From Salinigranum rubrum (GTDB lineage: Archaea > Halobacteriota > Halobacteria > Halobacteriales > Haloferacaceae): a stretch of 64,000 bases of DNA. A program made the position numbers and the translations under genes. The number at the start of each line of letters is the position of its first letter. Positions within the stretch are counted from its first letter, which is position 1. The stretch covers positions 3,658,001 through 3,722,000 of the forward strand of contig NZ_CP026309.1 in assembly GCF_002906575.1 (NCBI RefSeq), written 5' to 3'. A model generated the notes under the pieces. That model was given only the letters and a program-made list of their open reading frames with translations, had not been told where the DNA came from and searched no databases. Shown here piece by piece: positions 18,295 to 28,076 of the stretch.

Positions 18295-18897
18295 CTACAG
18301 CTCTTCGATACTGCCGCCGTCGTCGCGCTCGCGGAACACCTGTCCCTCGAACAGCGTGATCATCGCGTCGTCGGTCTGCCAGGCGAACGGCGAGAGCTTG
18401 GCCTTGCGGCAGACGCGGGTCAGATACTCCTCTTTCGACCAGTCGTTCTCGACGGGGATGGTGGGGTAGAGCCAGCCGTGTTTCCCGCCGCTGTCGACGG
18501 CGACGCCGTGGCGGCCCAGCTCGAGGTCGGAGAGCGGGTCGTTGGTGAGAAGGTGGTTACAGACGATGCAGACGGAGATGTTCAGATGGGGTAGTTCCTG
18601 GGCTTCGATTTCGGAGCCACAGGAATCGCCCGACGCGGCTTGAATCGCCGCGTCGACGATGGCGTGCCCAAGTTGGTCCTTGCCCCGATACGCCCCGGCA
18701 CAGCCACGGAGTCGGCCTCGTCCACGTGTGGACTGGAGACGAACGAAGGCACCGGTTCGCGCGTAGAAGGCGTCTCGCATGCTCCCCGGTTGTTCTCGTT
18801 GGCCGTGCAAAACGTACGATTCGACGGATTCTCGGGCCAGTTCGACCGCACGCGCCCCATCCTCGTATGAAAGGCGAACGGTCTGCGCCTCCGACAT
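18295..18897 (-). CDS. AMMECR1 / TIGR00296 family protein
   Basis: A 200-residue conserved protein found in archaea and eukaryotes. The family hallmark is visible as GRLRGCAGAY, with the following AIVDAAIQAASGDSCG and VAVDSGGKHGWLYPTIPVE regions. The molecular function is not established; archaeal versions often sit near AmmeMemoRadiSam-type genes, which are not present here. The gene is divergent from the RNase P RNA gene. Start ATG 18897 follows a weak TATA-like GTTCAAG about 28 bases upstream. Confidence 0.9.
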   Translation of the reverse strand: MSEAQTVRLSYEDGARAVELARESVESYVLHGQREQPGSMRDAFYARTGAFVRLQSTRGRGRLRGCAGAYRGKDQLGHAIVDAAIQAASGDSCGSEIEAQELPHLNISVCIVCNHLLTNDPLSDLELGRHGVAVDSGGKHGWLYPTIPVENDWSKEEYLTRVCRKAKLSPFAWQTDDAMITLFEGQVFRERDDGGSIEEL

Positions 18898-19066
18898 ACA
18901 CCGAAGGAGGGTGCCTGACGACTTGAACCCTTCCTTTCACACAAGAAGAATCGTGAGGGTTTATTTCAGCCTCCTGTGCCCCGAGCATGTGTCGCTATCG
19001 GTTCGCGTTCGGAGCCCGGTAGCGGACATCGAACGGCTTAACCACGGCCACGGAGTACGTTCGTGT

Positions 19067-19469
19067 GGCAGAGAGAGCCCGGTTCCCGTGGCCGCACCGG
19101 CGGCCATGAGGAAAGTCCCCCACCGTCCGGACAGGTGACCGGGCGCAAGCCCGGAGTCGGAGACGGCTGGCTCTGGAACAGAAACGAGACCCCTCGATCC
19201 GACCGATGAGGTGTGCGAACCCGACCGCAAGGGAGGGGAGTTGACCCACCGAGGGCCGCGAGGGACTCCGTCCCTCGTCTGCGAGCGGGCGCCGCCCGCG
19301 AGCCGCGGGTCGAGAACGGATGGAACGGCGAATCCTCACCGGTGCAAGTCCGCGCCGTCAAGGTAGTCCGGACAGCACGCCAGCGGCGTGCCCCCGGAGT
19401 CGTCCGGGGAGGACGCGGACGCTCAGCTGAATGCCGGGACGAACAGAAGGGGGCTTACTCCTCTCAGCC
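19067..19469 (+). ncRNA. rnpB: RNase P RNA, archaeal type
   Basis: The catalytic RNA that matures tRNA 5' ends. Conserved region I is GAGGAAAGTCC at 19108-19118 and region V is ACAGAAGGGGGCTTA at 19443-19457; together they form helix P4. I set the ends by helix P1: GGC-A-GAGAG (19067-19075) pairs with CTCTC-A-GCC (19461-19469) with one A-A mismatch. Other visible elements are the CCGGGCGCAAGCCCGG hairpin near 19138-19153 and GGTGCAAGTCCGCGCC near 19339. A TATA-like GGCTTAAC (19035-19042) lies about 28 bases before the proposed 5' end. Length of about 400 is normal for haloarchaea. Confidence 0.95.
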
Positions 19470-19584
19470 GCTCACTCCGACGAGCGGCGGCTCTCGCCGT
19501 CCCGACGTTCGGCGTCGACGCCGAGTCTCAGATGCGAGAGGCGGGGGAGAACTCATATGTGTTCGGGAGATGACGAACAGGTAG

Positions 19585-20664
19585 ATGTCCCGGCACGCGA
19601 CCGTCATCCCCCGGCTCGCACTGGTTCTCCTCGTCGTTATCACGGGCTGTCTCGGGGGATTCGGTCCCGACATGCTCGCACACGGGGGCGAGCGGCCCAC
19701 GGCCAGTTCGGGGCCGTCCGACACGACGACGGCGGTCGACGACTCGACCGCATCGGCCGCCGGGAAGCCTGACGGAACCGCCGAACCGACCGCGAACCCG
19801 TGGGGCAGCGAGCCTATCGTCGTCGCCGTCGAGGGGCCACCCGACCGCGACGTCGTCCCGCTCGTCCGCCGCGCCGCGACGTTCTGGGAGACGAACGCGA
19901 CGCGGTACGTCGGCTACTCGGTCGACTACGAGGTCCGCCCGGACGCGGAGAACCCCGACCTCGTCGTGCGGTTCGTCGACGAGGTGAGCGGCTGTGAGCG
20001 GTCGAACCACACCGCCGGCTGTGCGCCGTACATCACCAGCGCGGCGCAGATCAACCGCCCGATGACCGTCGAGATCAAGACGGGCCTCTCGGACGAGTCG
20101 ACGGAACAGGTCGTCGCGCACGAACTCGGCCACACGCTCGGTCTGGGACACGACGACGAGCCACAGGCGGTGATGCGGACCGGGGTGACGCTCACCACCC
20201 TCCCTCAGCCCAACGCGACCGAGCGGGGGTTCCCGTGGGACGACAGCGAGTTCACCGTCCACATCGACGTCGACGAGGCGCCGGACCCCGCCGCCGCGCG
20301 GGCGCAGGTGCGGGAAGCGCTCGGGTACTACGAGCGCGGCGCGCCCGGCATGCCCGACAACCTGACGTTCGAAGTCGTCGACGACCCCGACGCGGACCTC
20401 GTCGTCCGCTACGTCTCGGAGTCGACGTGTACGGTCGGTTCCGGTTCCTGTGGGTCGAGTCGCGGCCCCGACCCCGACGGCGACGGCGCCAGCGAACGGT
20501 ACGCGCAGTTCACCGTGACGGTCGTCGACATCGATACCGACGCCGTCGGCTGGCACACCGGGTACTGGCTCGCCGTCGCGTTCGGCGCCGAGAACGACGC
20601 GGACAAACCGCCCGTGTTTCGAGAGTCGTCGTATCAGGAACGGCGGAGCGAGTGGTGGGAGTGA
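19585..20664 (+). CDS. metzincin (matrixin-type) metalloprotease lipoprotein
   Basis: A 359-residue exported protein. Signal helix LALVLLVVITGC ends in a lipobox, followed by a Ser/Thr/Ala-rich linker. The catalytic zinc motif is complete: AHELGHTLGLGHDDEP matches HExxHxxGxxHD of metzincins, and the family Met-turn is plausible at AVMRTGVTL just after it. A second beta-rich domain repeats the N-terminal strand pattern (ADLVVRYVSEST versus PDLVVRFVDEVS) but lacks HExxH, so the protein looks like a tandem duplication with only the first copy active. Probably a cell-surface protease. It follows rnpB. Confidence 0.88.
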   Translation: MSRHATVIPRLALVLLVVITGCLGGFGPDMLAHGGERPTASSGPSDTTTAVDDSTASAAGKPDGTAEPTANPWGSEPIVVAVEGPPDRDVVPLVRRAATFWETNATRYVGYSVDYEVRPDAENPDLVVRFVDEVSGCERSNHTAGCAPYITSAAQINRPMTVEIKTGLSDESTEQVVAHELGHTLGLGHDDEPQAVMRTGVTLTTLPQPNATERGFPWDDSEFTVHIDVDEAPDPAAARAQVREALGYYERGAPGMPDNLTFEVVDDPDADLVVRYVSESTCTVGSGSCGSSRGPDPDGDGASERYAQFTVTVVDIDTDAVGWHTGYWLAVAFGAENDADKPPVFRESSYQERRSEWWE

Positions 20665-20713
20665 GCGTCGCAGGAGTCAGACCGCTTAACTGACCCGCGC
20701 GTCATCTACCGAC

Positions 20714-21169
20714 ATGAGCGAGAACCGGTCGCTGGACGAGTTCTTCCCGGCGAGCGACGACGCCGACGATGTTGACGGGGGTGGCGGTGCTGACGAGGGC
20801 GACGGTGCTGGCGAGGGCGACGATGCTGACGAGGGCGACGTCGCTGTCGTCGGGGACGCTGACGCCGACGTCGACGAGGCGAGTCCGGACGACGCCGTCG
20901 GAACACCGACCGGTTCGACCGGAGACGACGAGGGGGACGAAGGCGTCGAGGACGGCGAAGGCGTCGAGGACGACGAAGGTATCGGGGACGAAGACGGCCA
21001 GAGCGACGAGGTGGTCGGCGCGGGCGGAGGCGGTGAGGAGGCGGACCTCCCGCGGACGACGTACCGGTGGGCTCCCGACGGCGACGACTGTCCCGTCTGT
21101 GGGAGCGCGGTTGAGCGCCAGTGGCGCGACGGCGACCGGTTCGTCTGTGCCGACTGCAAGGAGTGGTGA
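20714..21169 (+). CDS. acidic protein with C-terminal zinc ribbon
   Basis: A 151-residue protein. The start MSENRSLDEFFP is followed by about 95 residues of nearly pure Asp/Glu/Gly/Ala low complexity, including two blocks of 18-base tandem repeats. The C-terminal 40 residues are a zinc ribbon: CPVCGSAVERQW then FVCADCKEW, two CxxC knuckles. I recall this ending, with variable acidic linkers, in haloarchaea-only DUF7573-type proteins. Function unknown; a nucleic-acid or protein-binding adaptor is a guess. Convergent with mutL. Confidence 0.8.
   Translation: MSENRSLDEFFPASDDADDVDGGGGADEGDGAGEGDDADEGDVAVVGDADADVDEASPDDAVGTPTGSTGDDEGDEGVEDGEGVEDDEGIGDEDGQSDEVVGAGGGGEEADLPRTTYRWAPDGDDCPVCGSAVERQWRDGDRFVCADCKEW
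20786..20839 (+). repeat. three tandem 18-base repeats inside the acidic zinc-ribbon gene
   Basis: Three consecutive 18-base units of the form GRTGCTGRCGAGGGCGAC encode GADEGD, GAGEGD and DADEGD. A second, looser 18-base block starts near 20939 (GVEDGE, GVEDDE). Length is likely to vary between strains. Confidence 0.7.
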
Positions 21170-21180
21170 GCGCCGGGAAG

Positions 21181-22836
21181 TCACCCGAAGCGGGTGTTCT
21201 CGCGCTCGAAGCCGCGGACCAGCGTCTCCTCGTCGATGGCCAGTACCGTCGGCCGGCCGTGAGGGCAGGCGTAGGGCTGGTCGCACGCGCCGAGGCGCTC
21301 GATCAGTTTCTCACCGGTCTCGACCGACAGCGTCTCGCCGGCCTTGAGCGAGGGGTGACACGCTAGCTCTTTCAACAACTCGTCGCGGACGCGCTCGGGC
21401 GTCTCCCCCTCGCCCCCGTCGAGCGCGGCGAGCACCGCCCGGAGCGACTCCGGTGTCGCCGTGCGGCCGAGCGGTGCCGGAACGCGGGAGACGCGGACGG
21501 TCCCGCCGCCGAACGTCGACGCCTCGTACCCCAGCCTCCCGAGTTCGTCAGTCAGGGAGTCGACGAGCGACGCCTCCGCCGCCGACACCGAGAGGGTCGC
21601 CGGCGGGTCCACCTCCGCGGAGGGGACGTCGCCGACGGCGGCGCGGAGGCGTTCGTAGTTGATGCGCTCGTGGGCGGCGTGCTGGTCGACGACGAGGAGG
21701 TCGTCGTCGGCCGCACAGAGCAGGTACAGGTCGCGGAACTGGCCGATGACGGTGACGTCGCCGAGTCTTGAACTCCCGTCGAGCGGTGTCAGGCTCGTTT
21801 CGAGGTCCATGGCGACGTCGCCGCTCCGCCGGAGGTCGGCGGTCGACAGCGCGTCTCTCACGCCCTGTTCGACCCTCGCGTACACGCTGTCGTCGCGGAA
21901 CGCCACCTCGGCCTTCGCGGGGTGGACGTTGTGGTCCACCGACTCGGGAGGGAGCGTCACTCGAACGACGGCGACCGGCGCTCGTCCCCGCGGGAGGAGC
22001 GACCCGTAGCCCGCGACGACGGCCCGGCGGAGCGACTCGTCGACGAGCGGGCGACCGTTGACGGCGACGTGGACGTGGTCGCGGGTGGCCCGGGTGACGG
22101 AGGGATAACAGAGGACGCCGTCGACGCGCGTTTCGTTCCCCTCGCCACCGTCGCTCCCGTCCGCGGCGAACGAGAACGTCGTCGACTGTCCGGCGACGGT
22201 CCGGTCGTACACGCCGAGGAGCGCGTCGGTGTCGCCCGACCCGGGCGTCGAGAACGTCTCGCGGCCGTCGTGCGACAGCGAGAACCGCGTGTCGGAGTGA
22301 CAGAGCGCGTAGCGCGACAGCAGTTTCGAGACCCGCGCGAACTCCGCCTTCGCGGAGCCGAGGTGCTTCCGGCGCGCCGGGCGGTTGTGGAAGAGGTCAC
22401 GCACCTCGACGGTCGTTCCCCGCGCTCTGCCGGCGGTCTCGGTCTCCACCGCGCCGTCGCGGACGCGGACGCGTGTTCCGCGCGGCCCGCCGTCGTTCGT
22501 CGTCACCGTGAGGTCCGCGACGTGGGCGATGCTCGGGAGCGCCTCCCCCCGGAAGCCGAGCGTCGAGACGCGCTCGATGTCGCCGGGGCCGGTGAGCTTC
22601 GAGGTGGTGTGGCGCTCGACCGCGAGGGGTGCGTCCTCCCGGCGCATGCCGTGGCCGTCGTCGCGGACGCGGACGAGGTCGGTGCCGTCGCCGTCGACCG
22701 CAACCTCGATGTGGGAGGCGTCGGCGTCGAGGCTGTTCTCGACGAGTTCTCTCACGGCGTCGACGGGTCGGGTGATGACCTCGCCGGCGGCGATCTCTTT
22801 CCTCGTTTCGGGGTCAAGTCTCCTGATTCGCGTCAT
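21181..22836 (-). CDS. mutL: DNA mismatch repair endonuclease MutL
   Basis: A 551-residue protein coordinating mismatch repair after MutS. The GHKL ATPase is complete: [16 protein letters not shown] (about 30-45), [12 protein letters not shown] (57-68) and TLGFRGEAL (92-100). The C-terminal domain has [12 protein letters not shown] near residue 382, an exact DQHA(x)2E(x)4E nicking-endonuclease motif, plus ACHPSLKAG and CPHGRP near the end, the other metal-site motifs. So it should be an endonuclease-type MutL, as expected without MutH. Its ATG overlaps the end of mutS by 23 bases, indicating translational coupling. Confidence 0.96.
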   Translation of the reverse strand: MTRIRRLDPETRKEIAAGEVITRPVDAVRELVENSLDADASHIEVAVDGDGTDLVRVRDDGHGMRREDAPLAVERHTTSKLTGPGDIERVSTLGFRGEALPSIAHVADLTVTTNDGGPRGTRVRVRDGAVETETAGRARGTTVEVRDLFHNRPARRKHLGSAKAEFARVSKLLSRYALCHSDTRFSLSHDGRETFSTPGSGDTDALLGVYDRTVAGQSTTFSFAADGSDGGEGNETRVDGVLCYPSVTRATRDHVHVAVNGRPLVDESLRRAVVAGYGSLLPRGRAPVAVVRVTLPPESVDHNVHPAKAEVAFRDDSVYARVEQGVRDALSTADLRRSGDVAMDLETSLTPLDGSSRLGDVTVIGQFRDLYLLCAADDDLLVVDQHAAHERINYERLRAAVGDVPSAEVDPPATLSVSAAEASLVDSLTDELGRLGYEASTFGGGTVRVSRVPAPLGRTATPESLRAVLAALDGGEGETPERVRDELLKELACHPSLKAGETLSVETGEKLIERLGACDQPYACPHGRPTVLAIDEETLVRGFERENTRFG

Positions 22837-25714
22837 CGAGTCTCCGCTGGAGTTCGTGGAGGAGGGCGAGCGCGTCCATCGGCGTCGTTCGGGCGACGTC
22901 GAGGCTGCGGATGTCGTCGAGGACCCCGCGGACGGCGTGGTTCTGGTCGTCGCGCGGGCCCCGCGACGAGTCGGAGTCGGGCAGTGGCGCTGACTTCGCG
23001 CGGCCGTCTCGACCTTCGTGGGACTCCGAGAAGGTCTTTTCGGCCGGTCCGGTGTGCGCGTCCCCCGTGACCGGGTCGTGGGGTGTCCCCTCGGCCGTCG
23101 ACGCCGCCGCCCCGTTCGTCGCGGCGGGACGAGACGAGCGGTTCGCGCCGGCCTCGTCCCGGTCGACCGCCCCGCTGTCGGCCTCGTGTTCGGCCGCCTC
23201 GACCAGGTCTCGCGCGCGCTGGACGACCCGGTCGGGTACCCCGGCGAGGCGCGCCACCTCGACGCCGTACGACGACGACGACGGCCCCTCGGCGACGCGG
23301 TGGAGGAACGTCACACCCTCCTCGTCGCGGTCAGCGGTGAAGTGCAGCGTGAAGACGCCGTCGTAGTCGGCTTCGAGGTCCGTCAGTTCGTGGTAGTGGG
23401 TGGCAAAGAGCGTCGACGCGCCCACCTCGTCGTGGATGAACTCCGTCGTCGCCCGCGCGATGGCCAGGCCGTCCGTCGTCGCCGTCCCCCTCCCCACCTC
23501 GTCGAGGAGGACGAGCGAGTCGTCGGTGGCGGCGTGGAGGATGTCGGTGAGTTCGGCCATCTCCCGCATGAACGTCGACTGGCCGCCCGCGATGTCGTCC
23601 GACGCGCCCACGCGGGTGAACACGCGGTCGACGACTCGCAGGTGTGCCGCCGAGGCGGGAACGAAGCTCCCCGCCTGGGCCATGACGCACGTGAGCGCCA
23701 CCTGCCGCATGTACGTCGACTTCCCCGACATGTTCGGCCCGGTGATGAGCGCGATAGCGCCCGTCGAGAAGTCGATGCCGTTCGGGACGAACTCGGTCGT
23801 CCGCTCGACGACCGGGTGACGGCCCGCCTCGATGCGGATGGCGCTCGCGCCGAACGTCGGGCGCACGTAGTCGCGGTCGACCGCGATGGTCGCGAACGCC
23901 ACCAGAACGTCGAGTTCCGCCAGCACGTCCGCGAGCGCCTGGAGTCGCTCTCCCTCCGCGGCGACCGACGTTCGAACCTCACAGAACAGTTCGTACTCCA
24001 GCGAGTCGGCCCGCTCCGACGCCGAGATTATCTCGTCCTCGCGGCGCTTGAGTTCGGGCGTGTAGAACCGCTCGGAGTTCTTCAGCGTCTGCCGGCGGGT
24101 GTAGTCCTCTGGAACGCGCTCCAGGTTCGGGTTCGTCACCTCGATGTAGTAGCCGTGGACCTGGGTGTATCCGACTTCGAGCGAGTCGATGCCGGTCCGC
24201 TCGCGCTCTCTCGCCTCCAACTGCGAGACCCACTCGCGACCCTCCCGTTCGGTCGCGCGGATGGCGTCCAGTTCCTCGTCGAACCCCTCCCGGACGACGC
24301 CACCCTCGGTCACCTCCTGGGGCGGGTCGGGGACGATGGCCTCCTCGACGAGCGAGCGGACGTCGCCGCAGTCGTCGAGGCGTTCGGTCAGGTCGGCGAG
24401 CCGCGGCGAGTCGTGTTCGAGGTCCGAGAGCGCCTCGCGCAGGCCGGGGACGACGGCGAGCGTCGTCGCCAGCGAGCGCAGGTCGCGGGCGTTCGCTCGG
24501 CCCCGAGAGACGCGGCCGACGAGCCGTTCGAGGTCGTACACCTCTCTCAGTCCCTCGTGGAGCGTCTCGCGGACGACGCCCGCACCCGTGAGTGCCTCGA
24601 CCGCGTCGAGCCTGGATTCGGCCTCCGCACGGTCGACGGTCGGCCGGCGGAGCCACGATTCGAGGCGGCGACGGCCGAGCGCACACGCCGTCGAGTCGAG
24701 CGTCTCCATCAGCGTGTGGCCCGACCGCGACCGCGACTCGAACAGTTCGAGGCTTCTCAGCGCCGTCGCGTCCAGCCGCATCGACTCCCGGGCGTCGAAC
24801 CGCGTGATCCGCGAGACGTAGTCGAGGTGGTCGCCACCCTGTGTGTACTCGGCGTACGCGAGGACGGCACCGGTCGCGCGGACCTCCGCGTCGTTCCCGA
24901 GGACAGCGTCGGGACGGGTGTACGCCTCGACGCGCTCGCGCGCGACGCCGAGTTCGAAGGCCGAGGGGTCGTAGTCGGTGTGCATCGCCTCGGCCACGAA
25001 CGCCTCGTCCGCGTTCTCGCTCCCACCCTCGACAGCGAGTTCCGGCCCGGTGAGCAACTCCGCCGGCGAGAGGCGTTCGAGTTCCTCGGCGACCGTCGTG
25101 CGGTCGCCGCTCGTCACGAGACACTCGCCGGTCGAGACGTCGACGAGCGCGAGGCCGTACGTCGCGGTCGCACGCGCCCCCTCGCCCTCTCGGACGAGCG
25201 CCGCGAGGTAGTTCGCGGCGCTTCCCTCCAGGTACGCGTCGTCGACGAGCGTCCCCGGGGTGATAAGCTGGGTGACGGCGCGGTCGACCAGTCCCGACGC
25301 CTCCTCGGCGGGCTGGACCTGGTCGGCGAGCGCGACACGGTACCCCGAGTCGAGCAGGCGCTCGACGTACGTCGCCGCGTTGTCGATGGGGATGCCGGCC
25401 ATGGGGTACCGCCCCGTCGAGTCCTCGCGCTTCGTGAGCGTCACCTCACAGACCCGAGCGACGGTCTCGGCCGCCTGACAGAAGGCCTCGTAGAAGTCGC
25501 CCACCTGAAAGAGGACGAGCGCGTCGTCGTGCGCCTCACAGAGGTCGGTGTACTGCGCCATCATCGGCGTCAACTCCTCGCGCACGTCGAGCATCTCGCG
25601 CGGCGCGCCGAGCGCGGGGTCCGCCGACTCGGCCTCGACGCTCGACCCGTCCGGTCCGCCTCCCTCGACGTCGCTCGCGCCCGCGTCGAGGTCGGTGTCC
25701 CCGCTGCCGTTCAT
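22814..25714 (-). CDS. mutS: DNA mismatch repair protein MutS (MutS1)
   Basis: A 966-residue mismatch-recognition ATPase. After an acidic extension of about 40 residues comes the mismatch-binding domain with [10 protein letters not shown] (Phe74 and Glu76 correspond to the base-stacking Phe-x-Glu). Connector, lever and clamp domains follow; the ATPase has Walker [12 protein letters not shown] near residue 655-665, then [14 protein letters not shown] (Walker B/signature) and [14 protein letters not shown]. Beyond that, about 130 residues of low-complexity linker lead to a C-terminal helical dimer motif. First gene of a mutS-mutL operon. A TATA-like CTTTTTAT is 28 bases before the ATG. Confidence 0.96.
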   Translation of the reverse strand: MNGSGDTDLDAGASDVEGGGPDGSSVEAESADPALGAPREMLDVREELTPMMAQYTDLCEAHDDALVLFQVGDFYEAFCQAAETVARVCEVTLTKREDSTGRYPMAGIPIDNAATYVERLLDSGYRVALADQVQPAEEASGLVDRAVTQLITPGTLVDDAYLEGSAANYLAALVREGEGARATATYGLALVDVSTGECLVTSGDRTTVAEELERLSPAELLTGPELAVEGGSENADEAFVAEAMHTDYDPSAFELGVARERVEAYTRPDAVLGNDAEVRATGAVLAYAEYTQGGDHLDYVSRITRFDARESMRLDATALRSLELFESRSRSGHTLMETLDSTACALGRRRLESWLRRPTVDRAEAESRLDAVEALTGAGVVRETLHEGLREVYDLERLVGRVSRGRANARDLRSLATTLAVVPGLREALSDLEHDSPRLADLTERLDDCGDVRSLVEEAIVPDPPQEVTEGGVVREGFDEELDAIRATEREGREWVSQLEARERERTGIDSLEVGYTQVHGYYIEVTNPNLERVPEDYTRRQTLKNSERFYTPELKRREDEIISASERADSLEYELFCEVRTSVAAEGERLQALADVLAELDVLVAFATIAVDRDYVRPTFGASAIRIEAGRHPVVERTTEFVPNGIDFSTGAIALITGPNMSGKSTYMRQVALTCVMAQAGSFVPASAAHLRVVDRVFTRVGASDDIAGGQSTFMREMAELTDILHAATDDSLVLLDEVGRGTATTDGLAIARATTEFIHDEVGASTLFATHYHELTDLEADYDGVFTLHFTADRDEEGVTFLHRVAEGPSSSSYGVEVARLAGVPDRVVQRARDLVEAAEHEADSGAVDRDEAGANRSSRPAATNGAAASTAEGTPHDPVTGDAHTGPAEKTFSESHEGRDGRAKSAPLPDSDSSRGPRDDQNHAVRGVLDDIRSLDVARTTPMDALALLHELQRRLDDANQET

Positions 25715-26068
25715 GTGGGGATAGCCGGCGACGGAGCGATAAAAAGCGTCGGGTCTGTGCGCACTCGACCGGCGACGGAGGGGGCGCTCCCGGCGGACGT
25801 GTGCCGTCTCCGACGCCGCCCGTACGGTATGCTACCTGACCACATCCAGCAAAGTTAGGTGACTCCGGCAAGAAGAGAGAGTAACCGTGAGGACGAACAG
25901 GTACCCGCCGTTCCCCAGCCCGTTGTCCCGGTCTCCGTACGCGTCTCCTCGGTCGGTCGTCCGCACTCGCCCCGTCCCGATTTCGGTCCCGCGTCCGCGT
26001 CTGCGTCCGTGGCGGGTCGACCGGCCCCGACAGCGGTGCCCTGTCGACGGGACGGTGGAGGGCTGCGC
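25715..26068. other. divergent intergenic region, mutS / moxR
   Basis: 354 bases between divergent operons. It holds the mutS TATA-like box (25739-25746, minus strand). The rest is an open frame on the plus strand in front of moxR whose translation is Pro/Arg/Ser-rich and looks non-coding. I see no small gene or RNA. Confidence 0.5.
25739..25746 (-). promoter_or_regulatory. TATA-like box before mutS
   Basis: CTTTTTAT on the minus strand, centred 28 bases before ATG 25714. Spacing fits a leaderless transcript and supports the start that includes the acidic N-terminal extension. Confidence 0.5.
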
Positions 26069-27049
26069 GTGACCGACGCGAGCCACTCCGAGGCGGACGT
26101 CGCGTCCACCGCCGAGGGGTTCGAGCCGCTCCCCATCGACGACGCCACGGGCCTCGTCGACCGCATCACCGAGAACGTCGAGCGCGTCATCGTCGGCCAG
26201 CACGACGCCATCGAGCACATCCTCGTCAGCCTCCTCGCCCGTGGTCACCTCCTCTTAGAAGACGTCCCCGGCGTGGGGAAGACGATGCTCGCCCGCTCCA
26301 TCGCCACCTCCATCGACTGCACGTTCAAGCGCGTCCAGTTCACGCCCGACCTCCTCCCGTCGGACGTGACGGGCGTGAACGTGTTCAACCAGAAGAGCCG
26401 CGAGTTCGAGTTCCAGCCCGGCCCGGTGTTCGCCAACGTCGTCCTCGGCGACGAAATCAACCGCGCGCCGCCGAAGACGCAGGCCGCCCTGCTGGAGGCG
26501 ATGGAGGAGAATCAGGTGACCGTCGACGGCGACACCCACCGACTCCCGTCGCCCTTTACCGTCATCGCGACGCAGAACGACGTCGAACCGAACCGGACGT
26601 ACGAGCTTCCGATGGCAGAGATCGACCGCTTCATGAAGAAGCTCCGGCTGGGGTACCCCTCCGAGAAAGACGAGACCGAACTGCTGGGGAGAGTGGCCGG
26701 CGACCACCCCATCGAGTCGCTCGAACCCGTCGCCTCCATCCCCGAGATACAGCGCGCCCGGCGGACGGTCACCACCGTCGACGTCCGCGAACCGGTCCGG
26801 TCGTACGTCACGCGCCTGGCCGCGTTCACCAGGGAACACGCCGAACTCGGCGTCTCCCCGCGCGGCGGCATCGCGCTCGTCCGCGCCTCGCAGGCCCGGG
26901 CCGTCCTCGAAGGGCGCGACTACGTCGTCCCCGACGACGTGCAGACGGAGATACGCACGGTGTGGAACCACCGCATCCGACCCGGCGGAGGTGACGACGG
27001 CGGCGCCGCGGTCGTCGAGCGAGCGCTCGACACCGTCCCCGTGGAATGA
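26069..27049 (+). CDS. moxR: MoxR family AAA+ ATPase
   Basis: A 326-residue AAA+ chaperone-like ATPase. Walker A is EDVPGVGKTMLA, Walker B/sensor region VVLGDEINRAPPKTQAALLEAM, and the family arginine-finger region EIDRFMKKLRLGYPSE (usually LDRF). The N-terminus (GLVDRITENVERVIVGQ) is the standard MoxR lid strand. I start at GTG 26069; the open frame upstream is non-coding in composition. The stop overlaps the next gene by ATGA. In other prokaryotes such MoxR-DUF58-transglutaminase operons are thought to assemble or mature secreted or metal-containing proteins. Confidence 0.92.
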   Translation: MTDASHSEADVASTAEGFEPLPIDDATGLVDRITENVERVIVGQHDAIEHILVSLLARGHLLLEDVPGVGKTMLARSIATSIDCTFKRVQFTPDLLPSDVTGVNVFNQKSREFEFQPGPVFANVVLGDEINRAPPKTQAALLEAMEENQVTVDGDTHRLPSPFTVIATQNDVEPNRTYELPMAEIDRFMKKLRLGYPSEKDETELLGRVAGDHPIESLEPVASIPEIQRARRTVTTVDVREPVRSYVTRLAAFTREHAELGVSPRGGIALVRASQARAVLEGRDYVVPDDVQTEIRTVWNHRIRPGGGDDGGAAVVERALDTVPVE

Positions 27050-28076
27050 GGCTGACGCGACGGGGATGGACGGTGGTGGCGGTCGCCCTCTCGGGGACGC
27101 TCATGGCCGCGTGGTTCGGCGCGCGCTCGCTCAACGCCGTGGTGTTCCCCTGTCTCGTCGCGCTGGTCGCCGCCGTGGTCCAGGTCCGCCGCACCGGCGT
27201 TCCGACGGTCGACCGGACGCTCCCGCCGAACGGCTTCCCCGGCGACTCGGGCGAGGTCACCCTCCGGTTCGAGACCGACGCGCCGTTCACCGCAGTCGTC
27301 AGGGACGCGCTCCCGCCGAGCCTCTCGGGGAGGCGGAGGCGGAGGCGGAGACGACCGTCGGCCGGACGCCCGTCTCGTACGAGGTGACGTACCGCCGCCG
27401 CGGCCTCCACACCGTCGGCCCCGTCTCGCTCGTCGCGCGCGACGTCCTCGGCCTCGCCACGAGGCGCTTTTCGCTCTCCGAGACCGACGACCTGCTCGTC
27501 TACCCGCGGGTCCACGACCTCTCGAACCGCGCGAAGCGCGACCTGCTCGCGCTGCACGACACCGCCGAGAGCAACGACCGCGACGAGTTCGACCGCCTCC
27601 GCGAGTACGTGAGGGGCGACTCGCTCCGGGACGTCCACTGGAAGACCTCGGCGAAGCGCGACGACCTCATCGTCAAGGAGTTCTCAGCCGAGAACCGCTC
27701 GCGGACGGTCGTCCTCGCCGTCTCTGGTGAGGAGGGACGGGCGGACGAGATGGCCGAGGCCGGCGCGACCATCACGCTCGCGTTCCTGCGGGCGGGCGTC
27801 CCCGTGACGCTCGCGACGCCCGACGGGACGCTCTCGGTCGCTCCCGGCGACCGGCGGCAGGCGCTCGACCACCTCGCACGCGTCGGCCACGGGACCGCAG
27901 CCCCTGAGGAGGAGCCGCTCGTCTCGGTGCGCGCCACCCGCCAGGGGACGGTCGTCCGCCTCGGCGGTCGCGAGGTTTCGTTCGACGAGATGGTGAGAAG
28001 CACCGGAAGGGACCGTCGCGCGGACCGTGAACCGGTCGGCGAACCGAGCGACGACCGACGGGAGGTGGCGGCGTGA
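27046..28076 (+). pseudogene. DUF58 domain protein, split by a frameshift
   Basis: Two reading frames make one DUF58 protein of about 343 residues. Codons from ATG 27046 give two N-terminal hydrophobic helices (TVVAVALSGTLMAAWFGA; VVFPCLVALVAAVVQV) and a beta domain ending PPSLSG. From about 27331 the continuation is in another frame: EAEAEAETTVGRTPVSYEV to the DUF58 core RGDSLRDVHWKTSAKRDDL, the family hallmark. One extra G in the run at 27327-27330 restores a single frame. Both flanking genes overlap by 4 bases (ATGA and GTGA) exactly as in an intact operon, so an assembly error is more likely than a dead gene. Confidence 0.85.

Noticed and set aside
23018-25858. 946-codon open frame antisense to mutS
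   Set aside because: Same composition artefact; Arg/Val-rich with no motif, while mutS is unambiguous.
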